From NCBI GenBank assembly GCA_018433945.1, contig JAHDQF010000018.1, positions 1-43,093 of the forward strand: a stretch of DNA of 43,093 nt, written 5' to 3'. Below are positions 17,141-26,355 of this stretch, one piece after another. The position numbers and the translations under genes are program-made. The stretch's first letter is position 1. Each line of letters starts with the position of its first letter. This DNA comes from Proteiniphilum sp. (GTDB taxonomy: Bacteria > Bacteroidota > Bacteroidia > Bacteroidales > Dysgonomonadaceae). The notes beneath the pieces were generated by a model, which searched no databases, was not told where the DNA came from, and saw only the letters and a list, made by a program, of their open reading frames with translations.

Positions 17141-18640
17141 CTACTTGATCCCGTGCATCAGCTTGTTGAGTCTGGGTGAGAGGATCAGCACCAGGAGGCC
17201 GGTGGCGACGGCGATCAGGCCGAAGTTGGTATAGACATCGATATAACGGGTCAGGGATTCCGCATTCGCTGCACCATCCACAATCGCATCACTGCTGTTG
17301 GTGAGCTTTGCGAGCTGCCCTCCCAGGAAATTGGAGCCGGAGAAGGAGAGGAACCAGGCGCCCATTAGTGTGCCGGAGAGCTTTTCGGGTGCCAGCTTGG
17401 TCACCATGGAGAGGCCGATGGGGGAGATGAAGAGCTCGCCCACGGTGTGGAAGAAGTAGATGGCAATGATGATCCAGAGTGGCACCAGGTAGGCTTCGTT
17501 ATGGTAGTAAAGGCCGAAGCGGGTGATGAGGTAACCGATGCCGAGCAGGATGATGCCATAGCCGAACTTGGCGGGGATGTTGGGGTTGAGGTTGCGCTCC
17601 GACAGCTTCACCCAGAGCATGGAGAAGAGCGATCCCATGACAATGATGAAGAAAGGGTTGAAGAACTGCGTTTGTCCGGCGGTCAGCTCGATGATGCCGA
17701 AGAGGTTGCGGTCCACATTGCGGTCGGCAAACAGGGTGAGCGATGAGCCGGCCTGTTCGAAGAGCGCCCAGAAGAGGATGTTGAAGAGGCAGAGGATGAT
17801 GAAGATGATCATCCGGTCGCGCAGGATATCTCCTCCCTTCCTCCCTTCTCTCAGAAGTGTGTATCCCACGAAGAGGAAAGTGAGGATCAGCAGGATGCCC
17901 ATCACGCCGTTGTAGATGATGAGGAGGTAGAGCAGCGGGATGATCAGGAAAGAGAGCAGCACGGTGAGCTGCAGCTGCGTGAGCGGCCCGAGCACCTTTG
18001 CGTGTAGCTTCTCCGGATGGGGAGGGCGTCCCTCCTCCTTGTAGTATTTCTGTCCCGCGGTGAAGATCAGCAGTCCCAGCAGCATGCCGATGCCGGCCAG
18101 TCCGAAGCCATATTTAAACCCAAAACGTTCGCCGACCCATACCACCACCAGCGTAGCCAGCAGTGCACCCACGTTGACGCCAATGTAGAAGATGGTGAAG
18201 CCGGAGTCGCGCCGTGGATCGTCGGCCGTATAGAGCTTGCCCACCAGGCTGGAGATGTTGGCTTTGAAGTAACCGTTTCCCACAATGATGGCCGCCATGC
18301 CGATGTAGAGCCAGGTCTGGCTGCCGCCCAGGATCATGAACTCACCGATGGCCATCAGCACCGCACCCAGCATCACCGCGATGCGGTAGCCCAGAATATT
18401 GTCCGCCAGTCTCCCGCCCAGCACGGGGGCCATGTAGACCAACGCGGTGTAGGCGCCGTAGATGGCGAACGCCTGATCGTCGCCCTGCAGCAGCGACTTG
18501 GTGAGGTAGAGCACCAGCAGTCCCCGCATGCCGAAGTAACAGAACCGTTCCCACATCTCGGTTAAAAACAGAAGGGAGAGTCCCCTCGGGTGTCCGAACA
18601 GATCGGGATATCGTGATGGGACGGTTGTCGCTTCTTTCAT
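17141..18640 (-). CDS. POT/PTR family proton-coupled di- and tripeptide transporter
   Basis: An inner-membrane MFS transporter importing di- and tripeptides with protons. The 499-residue product has about 14 spans, the ExxER motif in TEMWERFCYFGMRGLLVLYL (start of helix 1) and the second signature FTIFYIGVNVGALLATLV. Loop and C-terminal lengths are normal and nothing is broken. The ATG (18638-18640) overlaps the TGA of the Wzc tail remnant (18637-18639) as ATGA, so it was the downstream partner in a coupled pair. With the DPP IV and OPT genes it points to peptide feeding. Confidence 0.95.
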   Translation of the reverse strand: MKEATTVPSRYPDLFGHPRGLSLLFLTEMWERFCYFGMRGLLVLYLTKSLLQGDDQAFAIYGAYTALVYMAPVLGGRLADNILGYRIAVMLGAVLMAIGEFMILGGSQTWLYIGMAAIIVGNGYFKANISSLVGKLYTADDPRRDSGFTIFYIGVNVGALLATLVVVWVGERFGFKYGFGLAGIGMLLGLLIFTAGQKYYKEEGRPPHPEKLHAKVLGPLTQLQLTVLLSFLIIPLLYLLIIYNGVMGILLILTFLFVGYTLLREGRKGGDILRDRMIIFIILCLFNILFWALFEQAGSSLTLFADRNVDRNLFGIIELTAGQTQFFNPFFIIVMGSLFSMLWVKLSERNLNPNIPAKFGYGIILLGIGYLITRFGLYYHNEAYLVPLWIIIAIYFFHTVGELFISPIGLSMVTKLAPEKLSGTLMGAWFLSFSGSNFLGGQLAKLTNSSDAIVDGAANAESLTRYIDVYTNFGLIAVATGLLVLILSPRLNKLMHGIK

Positions 18641-18813
18641 GCTTTTTTCTTCTTCATTTTTTCTTTCCCGTACCCATAGCCATAGCCATAGGCATGATGG
18701 AACTCATCCACGTCGTTCACCACCAGCACCATGTTCTTGAGCCGGTTCTGCTCCATCATCTCGTTGGCGAAGCGCAGGTTTCCCTTGCTCGAGTAGTTGG
18801 CGCGGCACACATA
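18637..18813 (-). pseudogene. C-terminal tail of a Wzc-type polysaccharide tyrosine autokinase
   Basis: In the frame ending at TGA 18637-18639 the minus strand reads YVCRANYSSKGNLRFANEMM, then NRLKNMVLVVNDVD, a Tyr-Gly repeat tail (AYGYGYGYG) and KEKMKKKKA. This is the end of the kinase domain and the Tyr-rich autophosphorylation cluster of Bacteroidetes Wzc proteins, which control glycan chain length and export. The roughly 700 upstream residues are gone; the sequence runs out of frame into an ATPase remnant at about 18814. It shows that the polysaccharide locus once reached this far left. Confidence 0.8.
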
Positions 18814-18814
18814 T

Positions 18815-19039
18815 GTCGAAATTAAGAAATAACGACCGCATGTTGGTTTTCTTCATTATCTGTGTCAGCAATACACTCTTCCCACAACGTCGGATACCCG
18901 ATACTATCGTGGCAAAGTTAGGCACAACGTCCATCCGCGATAAAGCTTTGCGTTCCATTCCGATGCCACGATGCGAAATCTGTTCTCGCTGGTTATCAAT
19001 AACCAACTGAATTGTTTTCTGTTGTATCACATTGAACAA
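18815..19039 (-). pseudogene. N-terminal remnant of an AAA ATPase (DUF4143-type)
   Basis: The frame from a TTG at 19039 reads FNVIQQKTIQLVIDNQREQI, then a Walker A region IVSGIRRCGKSVLLTQIM and RSLFLNFD, where it fuses to the Wzc tail. This matches the first 70 or so residues of AAA_14/DUF4143 ATPases, of which an intact paralogue lies at 21903-23060. The Walker B, sensor and C-terminal domains are absent. It is probably non-functional. Confidence 0.75.
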
Positions 19040-19139
19040 GTTTGGTCGTAAAAATACAAAATTGTTCGTTACTAACCTACAAAAATACATCTCAATCTCA
19101 CTTATTAAGAAATTTTTCACACAAACCGGTATCATGTTA

Positions 19140-19189
19140 TTCGATAAGAGTTCAGTATAATGACCCTCTAAGATCAATCCCTTATCGAA
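19140..19189. repeat. Dyad upstream of the ATPase remnant
   Basis: TTCGATAAG (19140-19148) / CTTATCGAA (19181-19189), perfect 9-base arms with a 32-base spacer, about 100 bases before the ATPase remnant start. A second inverted repeat, GTTTTTAA / TTTAAAAAC (19212-19243), lies next to it. Apart from these, I see nothing in 19040-19250. Confidence 0.5.
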
Positions 19190-19251
19190 AAGTGTTTTGG
19201 CCTACAACCTGGTTTTTAACCGGTATCGAACCGATTTAAAAACAAATGGTA

Positions 19252-19332
19252 TCATTTAAAAGCGGCTCTGAAACAAAAAATAATCACGAATATGCCCCAC
19301 CCCATCACCGGATAAAGCAGGATGATCAGTGC
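19252..19332 (-). pseudogene. 3' scrap of a WecA-like sugar-phosphate transferase gene
   Basis: The minus strand reads ALIILLYPVMGWGIFVII, nearly identical to the last membrane helix of the intact transferase at 28277-29242 (LIIVLYPVMGWGIFVIIL). The DNA match (19280-19332 to 28344-28396) is close to perfect. The remainder of the gene is missing, and the scrap is joined directly to an epimerase remnant. Confidence 0.75.
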
Positions 19333-19880
19333 CCGTTTAATTTTGGCTTTACTCACCACGCTGTAGAGCAGGCTCAGATTGCCCTTGTTCCCCGGTCCGT
19401 GAATCATACAAGGACGCAGAATATATATTTCGTCTTGGCTCTTGGTTCCTGGCTCTGATTATATACTCCTCCGCCCGGATCTTCGATTCTCCATAGGGGC
19501 CCACCGGCGCCGGCACCACATCCTCCGTCAGCAGATCGCCTGGCACACTGTCCGCTGCCGCTTTCACCGAGCTGAAGAAAACGAAAGTCCGCGCTTCCAA
19601 TTGCAGGAAATAGTCAAATATCTTTTGCGTAAGGCCGGTATTAATTAACATCAAAGTAAACATGCGCTTCACGCCGGTTCTTTGTGTCGTGTGTTTTTCC
19701 GGCCAGGTGTACGATGGCATCTACCGGGGACACTTTACCCAGTTCATCCCTGCCGAATATACGTTCCACCCCCTCCTTATCCGGCTGATGGATATCAAGT
19801 CCGAAAATTTTATGGTTTTTGTACCAAATTATTGGTAAGATTGGTACCAACAAACCCGTTGATACCGGTGATTTTTGTAA
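19333..19880 (-). pseudogene. Decayed copy of the NAD-dependent epimerase gene (third copy)
   Basis: Several pieces of the epimerase at 29252-30193 are kept in order: the N-terminal ITGINGFVGTN coding DNA (19846-19870), then KNHKIFGLDIHQPDKEGVE, VDAIVHLAGKTHDTKN, FFSSVKAAADSVPGD and PYGESKIRAEEYI. It is shifted in frame near 19641-19660 and again at a heptamer repeat (19434-19461), after which the reading is out of frame. The segment coding for the middle of the protein is deleted, joining the C-terminal VSKAKIKRAL to upstream codons. The remnant and the WecA scrap together are a dead duplicate of the 28.3-30.2 kb pair. Confidence 0.85.
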
Positions 19881-19950
19881 AAATGGTTTCAGAGAATACT
19901 CTCTATATTTTAATAGTTGTCATTGTAGATTTTATTTTGACTTGCCATAT

Positions 19951-21881
19951 TTATTTTCTCAGTTTGTTGTAATACCTCTTACGTTGTTTGAACATCTTCT
20001 CAAAGTAATCGATTTTGGAATCCCGATAATCGAATATCACAGGAGGCTTTCCGGATCGTTGTATCCTGCCGATATATTGAACCAACTTCCCTTCAAAAGC
20101 AAAAGGATACACAATAAACAGACATTCCAGTTCACTGATATCTATTCCTTCTCCAAAGTATTGTCCGGTGGATATAATGATCTGAAAATGACCTTGTGCA
20201 ATTTGTTCCAGCTTGCTTTTTCGACTTCTCTCCGAGTCATCACCCGAAATGGCAATCGTTTCATACTTCTCTTTCAAATACAAATTCAGTACGTTTACAT
20301 GAGCTTTTCTCTCGGTAAGAATCAATATCGATTTAAATCGGGAAATGTTCTCATCAATATCTTTCAATATCAGGTTATTCCGATTCGTATCAAAAATCAA
20401 TATCTGCGAAACCGTTTCATAATTATCAATCTTGTAATCGTAAGGGACGAATAAATCAGTTTCACGAATGTTTATCTCAGCTTTTGCATTTTCTGACTCC
20501 ATCAGTTCTTTCTGGGTCATTTCATAGATGATGTTGCCAATATACACATAGATAAGCTTTTCATCGTTATTCTTTCGCTTCGGAGTCGCAGTCAGGCCAT
20601 AGAGATAAAAACAATTCAGTTGCGTAATAACTTCCCGAAACGATTTTGCCGGAATATGGTGACATTCATCTACGATCACCAAGCCAAATTTATTCCTCAG
20701 ATCTGAATGATTCCCTCTTGCCAACGACTGGATCATGGCCACCGTGATCTCTTTCCCTATCATATCTTTCTGATTACCAATCTGCCCTATATGTCTCCTG
20801 GGAATGGATAAAAAATTTTCTATCCTGTCAATCCATTGATCGAATAGTTGTTTTCGATGAACCAGGATGAGAGCCGGTTGTTTCTTTTGAGCAATCAATG
20901 CCAGGCCAATGATCGTCTTCCCCGAGCCGGGAGGCGATACGATTACTCCAAAATCTTTTACCTGAGTTTGTTCTAAAACATCCTTTTGATGGGGCAATAA
21001 TTCTATTTTGGAATTGACATCTATTTCATCGTGTTTACATCGTTCATCAACGACTTTTATTGGAATATTCTCAGTATGACAGAAATGAATCAATGAAGAA
21101 GCAAAGCCCCGGGGAATAATAATACCCTCAGGAGTTTCTTCGATCAGTTTAAAATACTTTTCAACATTGTAAACGGCTTTTCCCAAACGCTTTTTTATGA
21201 GATAATCTGAATTCAGGAAGTTCAGATTATCTCGCAAGAACTCAATCAGCTTTTCATTGAGTTGTACTCTTTTAAGGTATATCTCACTGTTGATGAGTAT
21301 CTCCAATTCAAATTTCGAATCCGGTAAATATCTTGACGAGAATACCTCTTTTGCATTGCCTGATAATTGAAGGTGCAGCGCTTCAATTTTTTGTTTTGGA
21401 ATCTTCCTGACAGACTGTAAAAAGTCCCATTGATTGGCAACCGGCTCAAATGTCTCCGGATTCAGGAAACAAGAATTTCCATTCTTCAACGAAGCACCCT
21501 GCAGGGGTAATGCAATTAAATTACCAATTCCTTTCCCTGCATGGGTATCTTGGTTTGGAAAAAGCCGGTCAAAGCTGGGTTCTTTCTCAAATCTGGAGAC
21601 TATCCCGGCTTGCAACAGCAATTCAAATACAATTTTTCGACTCATAAAGGCCGGCACATTCTCCTCAAAGAATAGCCACAAATGGCCGCCATTTCCAGAG
21701 CGAGAACGCTCTATCACAGCAGGGAGCCCAATCTCCTGACAAACATGATATAAATTCAGGATTGACTCTCTCCAGTTTGCCTCTATCCTCCCCTGCCATT
21801 CTTTTCCCAACGAATGGCGTAGACATCCTCACGTCCCCGAAACAGGGATTTGAAAAGATCTATGTTCGCCTGTGATATCAT
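19951..21881 (-). pseudogene. TOTE-type primase-helicase with deleted primase core
   Basis: The natural start is the ATG at 21881 (MISQANIDLFKSLFRGREDV, as in TOTE conflict-system archaeo-eukaryotic primases), but this frame ends at 21783 after 32 codons. A second frame, open from about 21810, resumes in the primase at NWRESILNLYHVC, with ERSRSGNGGHLWLFF at about 34-48. The part that carries the catalytic DxD in this family is missing. The rest is an intact SF2 helicase: Walker A PPGSGKT (293-299), DECHH (381-385), LTATPKR, GEGIDISE and QYIGRIQR. The family is proposed to act in conflicts with invading DNA. The helicase half could still be made from a TTG near 21810, so residual activity is possible. 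It lies 21 bases downstream of the DUF4143 ATPase gene. Confidence 0.8.
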
Positions 21882-21902
21882 TACAGTCTTACCCAGTTTA
21901 AT

Positions 21903-23060
21903 TCACAGTGTTTTTAAATTTTTATCCATATCACCTGTGATAAAGTCCAAATAATTAGTCCTATTTACACAAGCAAATTTATGATTGGGATAAGCTTCTG
22001 CAAATAAATCAGGTTTTTTCACCTTTTTCTTATCATCCCATTTAAACTCAAAAGCGTAAAGCATACCATTCCGTTCCTCAATATAGTCAATCTCTTTCTG
22101 AGAGTGAGTACGCCAGAAATACTGATTCGAGTAAGTTTCAGAATATTCCAAATGTTTTTTTCGTTCCGAAATCATATAATTCTCAAACAAAGCCCCCTTA
22201 TCCGTTCTTAAATTCAGCGATCTGAAGTTTTGTATCAGTGCGTTACGAACACCATTATCATAAAAGTAAACCTTACGGCTCTTTTTAAGTTCATTACGTA
22301 AATTTCTGCTCAGCGATGGAAGCCTGAATATGATAAAAACCTTTTCTAACAGATTAATATATCGTTCTACTGTTTCACTTTTCAAGCCAATTGTATTACC
22401 CAACTCATTGTAAGAAACTTCGTTTCCCAACTGCAGAGAAAGTGCTATCAGCAACTTAGTGAGAGCATCGGGTTGCCGTATATCACCATACATTAAAATA
22501 TCTTTAAATAAGTAGCTGTTAGTCAGTTCAAACAAAATTCTGTGAGCATCAGACGGATTTTTTATCACATCCGGATACATACCATAAATCAATCGATGCT
22601 CGAGCAAACGTTTCTCCTCAATTTTAGAAGTATAGTTTACCATTTCGCCGGTTGAAAAAGGATAAAGCTTGAATTCAAATTTTCGTCCCGTCAATGGTTC
22701 ATTCAATCTATTCCTTAAATCAAAAGCCGAAGAGCCTGTAGCAATTACCTGAACACCAGAAATATTATCCACAATCAATTTAAGTGTTATCCCAATATTT
22801 TCCACTCTTTGGGCTTCGTCAATTAATAAAAGTTTTTTATTACCCACCAAAGCCTTTAACTCAGTTGAAGTAACATTTTGTAACAATTGCAATGTATCCG
22901 GTTCATCACAATTTAAAAAAAGAAAGTCATCTCTACTATAATCATCTATGATTTGTTTCAGGAATGTTGATTTCCCAACCTGCCTTGAACCTACCAGAAT
23001 AATTACTTTACCTTTAAATAATTTTTCTTTGACTGGATTAAATATTAATCTTGGAACCAT
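21903..23060 (-). CDS. AAA family ATPase with C-terminal DUF4143 domain
   Basis: A 385-residue cytoplasmic protein. The AAA_14 ATPase domain spans about 1-200, with Walker A VGSRQVGKST, Walker B LLLIDEAQR and sensor VIATGSSAFD. A winged-helix part follows (SYNELGNTIGLKSETVERY), then DUF4143 with the restriction-like pattern EIDYIEERNGMLYAFEFKW, where D, E and K resemble a PD-(D/E)xK site. The family is widespread, often in many copies in Bacteroidetes and archaea, with unknown function, and is suspected to bind DNA and to be mobile or addictive. The gene is intact and has its own promoter with a strong dyad (23104-23139). A broken paralogue is at 18815-19039. Confidence 0.9.
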   Translation of the reverse strand: MVPRLIFNPVKEKLFKGKVIILVGSRQVGKSTFLKQIIDDYSRDDFLFLNCDEPDTLQLLQNVTSTELKALVGNKKLLLIDEAQRVENIGITLKLIVDNISGVQVIATGSSAFDLRNRLNEPLTGRKFEFKLYPFSTGEMVNYTSKIEEKRLLEHRLIYGMYPDVIKNPSDAHRILFELTNSYLFKDILMYGDIRQPDALTKLLIALSLQLGNEVSYNELGNTIGLKSETVERYINLLEKVFIIFRLPSLSRNLRNELKKSRKVYFYDNGVRNALIQNFRSLNLRTDKGALFENYMISERKKHLEYSETYSNQYFWRTHSQKEIDYIEERNGMLYAFEFKWDDKKKVKKPDLFAEAYPNHKFACVNRTNYLDFITGDMDKNLKTL

Positions 23061-23082
23061 ATAAAACTTATTTTATATATGC

Positions 23083-23139
23083 CAAAAGTACAATTTTTCC
23101 TTATATAACGGAAATATTCCCATAAAATTTTCCGTTATA
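23083..23139 (-). promoter_or_regulatory. Promoter and 11-base dyad upstream of the DUF4143 ATPase gene
   Basis: On the minus strand TACTTTTG (23083-23090) matches the -7 box. Just upstream, TATAACGGAAA (23104-23114) and TTTCCGTTATA (23129-23139) form a perfect dyad with a 14-base spacer whose proximal arm covers the expected -33 position. A repressor bound here, perhaps the ATPase itself, would close the promoter. Confidence 0.65.
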
Positions 23140-23162
23140 ATGGAATGAATTACTGAATACCT

Positions 23163-23342
23163 GGATATTCAGGAGCATGCTGACTCCCCATTCCGGCACA
23201 TACTGACCCCATGAAAAACCAGGTTTAACCGGAATGTTTTAACTGACATTCCGGCGGTTATTGACCCCTCTAAAAGAAAACAATATAAATTTTGCGAGCG
23301 GCGGCATTTTTTTACTTGCTTAGATCGTGACCCAATTTTTGG
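23163..23342 (+). mobile_element. Solo transposon-end-like repeat, family 1, copy A (IS21-like TGACCCC motifs)
   Basis: Carries several spaced motifs (GCTGACTCCCCATTCCGG, ACTGACCCC, TTAACTGACATTCCGG, TTATTGACCCC) and then a conserved tail ending with AGATCGTGACCCAA. A second copy in the same orientation with the same motif order is at 33891-34089. Repeated TGACCC-type boxes are typical of IS21-family termini. No istA/istB coding remains, so these are solo ends or a small non-autonomous derivative. Confidence 0.6.
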
Positions 23343-23353
23343 AAGATATTAGA

Positions 23354-24371
23354 CTACTGCAATTCTACTTTTTCGATAAATTCTTTTCCTGCAGAATACG
23401 GAATATATTTCTTGTGCTGCAACCTCCCGATAATAATGGCAGGATGGGTGTTAAAGCGTCCATTTAACAGCAAACGCATTCGCTTCCTGCTCCTTCTCAT
23501 CTATTTTATCAGGATATTCTATATTTTCCAGAAACACATCCTTCTTTCCGTGTAAAAGGATATGCCCCGCTTCATGAAAAAAGGTAAACCAAAAGGTATC
23601 ATTGCGTTTATATCTTCCCGTTAATTGAATAAATGGAGTGTCATCCAACCATCGCGTAGCTCCACTAATAGGCGCTTTGGGCAAACACGGTGTATATACC
23701 GCCTTCACTCCCGCTTTCAGGCACAATGATTGGAGTTTTTCCTGAAAATCCACAGGGTGCTTCGCCATTAACGATTTAATTTCAGGAAACATTTCTTTAA
23801 ATTTTTTCTCCGAATAAGGGTTTTCCACTGTTAGTTCCTGGGCCTGCAGTTCCCCTTTGCGCAACCACGCGGAAATCGCGTACGGTTCGTTCGTGTGCGC
23901 CAATGAAATCCTGAAAGCAACTTTCAGGTTCCGATAGAAATAAAACTTATGCCATGCCTCCGGATTACTCATGCCGAAAAAGGATAATAAGTCTTCCGTT
24001 TTTTCCTTCATACTTCCGGAAGACTTTATCCATCCTTTTTTTATCATTTCGGCTAACGGAAATTTTCTTGCCCAATCTATAGACTCGTCAATTATTTCAC
24101 GTTGGCGTTCCCGCGCACGATATTCATCAAAACTACGTTGTTTGTTCATCCAAAAATGAGCAGGAATTTTGGTCACACTTTCAAATTGCACTGCCATATC
24201 TGGAGTAATCGAACTTTCCCCTTTCAAAACAGCATTGATTGTTTTTTCCGGCTTGTCCGTACGCACAGCAAACTCTTTTGGTCCCATTTTCATCTCAGCG
24301 AGTTTCTCGGCAAGTGTCTCGCCCGGATGAAATACCACTTGTGGAATATACCGGTTCTCTTTTTTTGCCAT
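23354..24371 (-). pseudogene. HigA-type antitoxin with ImmA/IrrE-like domain, frameshifted near the end
   Basis: The N-terminal XRE-type helix-turn-helix (about 15-75: FHPGETLAEKLAEMKMGPKE, VLKGESSITPDMAVQFE) is that of HigA antitoxins. The C-terminal metallopeptidase-like domain has HEAGH at 266-270 and a downstream Glu in EQEANAFA. The main frame stops at 23453 after KWTL (306 residues). The family's tail continues in another frame to 23354 as NTHPAIIIGRLQHKKYIPY and KEFIEKVELQ, so a small indel or deletion broke the end. DNA binding and zinc site are intact, so partial function is plausible. The toxin gene lies 11 bases upstream. Confidence 0.8.
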
Positions 24372-24382
24372 AATATAATGAT

Positions 24383-24721
24383 TTACTCGTTGTGATAATC
24401 AATTATTTCAACTATTTCCACTCCTTTTATCTCTACCCATAAATAATTACCGACTTGATTAGCAGGAATTGGATTTTCGTGCGGCTCAAATATTAATCGG
24501 TAAGGATGATCCAAATCGCAAGCCCATTGCCCTTTTCTGTCTCCTATAAGCTCATGATAGTGTCCCGGAAGATACCGTACGTCTTCTAAAGTCTCCGCAT
24601 CTCTCAGATCATTCAGCCGTAAGTTTAAAAGTTTCGTCCGTATAGCACCCAATTCTCTTTGGCATCTTCTATAATCATTTGCCAGTTTTTCAAGTTTCTT
24701 CGTGCGGAATGTCAAATCCAT
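24383..24721 (-). CDS. HigB/RelE-like toxin of a type II toxin-antitoxin pair
   Basis: A 112-residue basic protein: MDLTFRTKKLEKLANDYRRC at the start, ROW LPGHYHELIGDRKGQWACDL in the middle, ending in WVEIKGVEIVEIIDYHNE. This is the HigB-like plasmid-maintenance killer fold, a ribosome-dependent mRNA interferase. The toxin-before-antitoxin order is the usual higBA order. The minus strand has TACCTTTG three bases before the ATG, which as a -7 box would give a nearly leaderless mRNA or may be chance. Upstream 24722-24880 is AT-rich with no other recognisable feature. Confidence 0.85.
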   Translation of the reverse strand: MDLTFRTKKLEKLANDYRRCQRELGAIRTKLLNLRLNDLRDAETLEDVRYLPGHYHELIGDRKGQWACDLDHPYRLIFEPHENPIPANQVGNYLWVEIKGVEIVEIIDYHNE

Positions 24722-24880
24722 TACAAAGGTAATTATTTTTTGGGAAACAGAAAGTGTTATTTAAAATATTTAGTGTATTTAACATCAAATCCATTTATTG
24801 GCTGTGTCTTTTCCTTACATGAACGTATCATTTACGCAACAAATATATACAATTTTCGTAAATATCTTTCATGAAGTAAA

Positions 24881-25666
24881 TTACATTACGTACTTTACCA
24901 CTATGCGACCAATATCACTCAATTCAATGCATGCAAAATTTTCGTTTAAATCATTAGTCATATGTTTGGCTTCTATATATCTATTTTTAATTAAATCGTT
25001 CATTGAATGAGATACTTTATTACTTAAACTTTTATCAGCAATATTTTTTATTTTAGAATACAAACTAACAAATTGTGGTAGCCAATCTGATGTGATAATC
25101 CCATTATTTGAAGAAAAAGATTGCATACGCCAAGAAGGCCAATTTTTATAATCTGACAAAATTGTTAATGCCTGTGGTGTCAGCATTTCTATTTGATTCA
25201 ATGCATATTTATGATCCTCAAACATTGAATTAAAGTCTGTGGAAACTATATATTGCAGTGATTTTACCAAATGCTCAATTTGTTCTATATCGGGAGTGGA
25301 ATTGTCAAGAATTCTCAATATCTTATTAAAAAGAGTGTTTCCTACCGGATTGGTAAGTAAGTTTTTAAGTTGATTTAATCCATATTCTACATGATCTTGT
25401 CTATCTAAATATTTTGACAGTAGAAATTCTTTTTTCGCTTCTTTTATATCTTTATCAATTTCCTCATTCCAATTTAATACTGTATTGACAATATCCCCAA
25501 GCTTAAAAAGCCCAAGAACTTTATCTCTTATAGTTTTTATTGTTTTAGAAGTGACAATAGCATCCTCTTCCTCTTCATTCAGTTTAATATTTTCAAGCCT
25601 TTGTTCTAAACTTATCTTTTGAGTATGAAAATAGAACTCAGGTTTTGTAACAATCATTTCATCCAT
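24881..25666 (-). CDS. Hypothetical protein, mostly helical, unknown family
   Basis: A 261-residue soluble, AT-rich-encoded protein with no signal peptide or membrane span. Residues 15-100 are charged and likely helical or coiled (ISLEQRLENIKLNEEEEDAI, KDIKEAKKEFLLSKYLDRQD). The rest is helical with a WPSWRMQSF patch, and the end is ACIELSDIGRIVVKYVM. No motif I know is present. Its start overlaps the end of the broken GT4 gene by 8 bases. It sits between that remnant and the HigBA pair, inside the remnant-rich zone, so it may be defence- or element-related, but there is no direct evidence. Confidence 0.6.
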   Translation of the reverse strand: MDEMIVTKPEFYFHTQKISLEQRLENIKLNEEEEDAIVTSKTIKTIRDKVLGLFKLGDIVNTVLNWNEEIDKDIKEAKKEFLLSKYLDRQDHVEYGLNQLKNLLTNPVGNTLFNKILRILDNSTPDIEQIEHLVKSLQYIVSTDFNSMFEDHKYALNQIEMLTPQALTILSDYKNWPSWRMQSFSSNNGIITSDWLPQFVSLYSKIKNIADKSLSNKVSHSMNDLIKNRYIEAKHMTNDLNENFACIELSDIGRIVVKYVM

Positions 25667-26352
25667 TTCTCAACACCTTATCATACAATTCAATATATTC
25701 CCGATAGCGATCTTCTTTTCTGTAAAGCCGATGTGCACGCTCCACGCAGGCTTCGGTGTAATATTGTTTGCCTTTCTCTTTTATCTGATTGATTGCCTCC
25801 ACCAGCTTGTTTATGTTTCCTTGTTCCACTACAATGCCCGTTAAATCATCAATGGCTTCAGGACTGCCACCGGTTTTGTAAGTAATCACCGGCGTTCCGC
25901 AAGCCAATGACTCCAGATTTGTCGTTGGGAAATTATCTTCGTAAGTAGGATTCACATACACATCACTCGCTGCATATATCTCTGCCAGCTCTTCCACACT
26001 CTCCGTTCTTTCAACTCCCAGAATGCTATCAGGAAGTTGCTCAATCTGTTTTTTTGTAAGTCCAACCAAAACTAGTTGAAAATCGTTATCCAGCAGTTTG
26101 CTCAATGCCATAAAATCCTTTAATCCTTTTCGCGGGCTCCAAACACTTGCTACTCCGAGTAAGATAAACTTATTCTCAAAACAATGTTTTTTTTCGAAAA
26201 GCCACACCTGCCGATGGTCTAAAAACTTCAGTATTGATACCGTTCTGAATGACCTTCAAAGGATAATTTTGCAAGAATGATTCTTCCAATATACCGGACA
26301 AGCAATTAGAAACAGGCACCAATGTTATTTTTAAAAACCAGAAAGATCAGGC
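25659..26352 (-). pseudogene. GT4 family glycosyltransferase, N-terminally truncated and frameshifted
   Basis: From 26207 to 25659 an open frame encodes the C-terminal Rossmann domain (LLGVASVWSPRKGLKDF, VNPTYEDNFPTTNLESLACG with the EX7E-type nucleotide-sugar motif, TGIVVEQGN). Upstream, in another frame, lies VPVSNCLSGILEESFLQNYP and VIQNGINTEVFRPSAG, which is the preceding linker. The two join at a run of eight A residues, one too many. The acceptor-binding N-terminal domain (about 170 residues) is lost; the remnant begins right after the stop of the small gene at 26356. It is not functional and is another leftover of a glycan locus. Confidence 0.85.
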
Positions 26353-26355
26353 TTG

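Noticed and set aside
26189-26196. Run of eight A/T at the GT4 frame change as programmed frameshifting or phase variation
   Set aside because: The gene has lost its N-terminal domain, so switching would have no effect; a slip after inactivation or a sequencing error is simpler.
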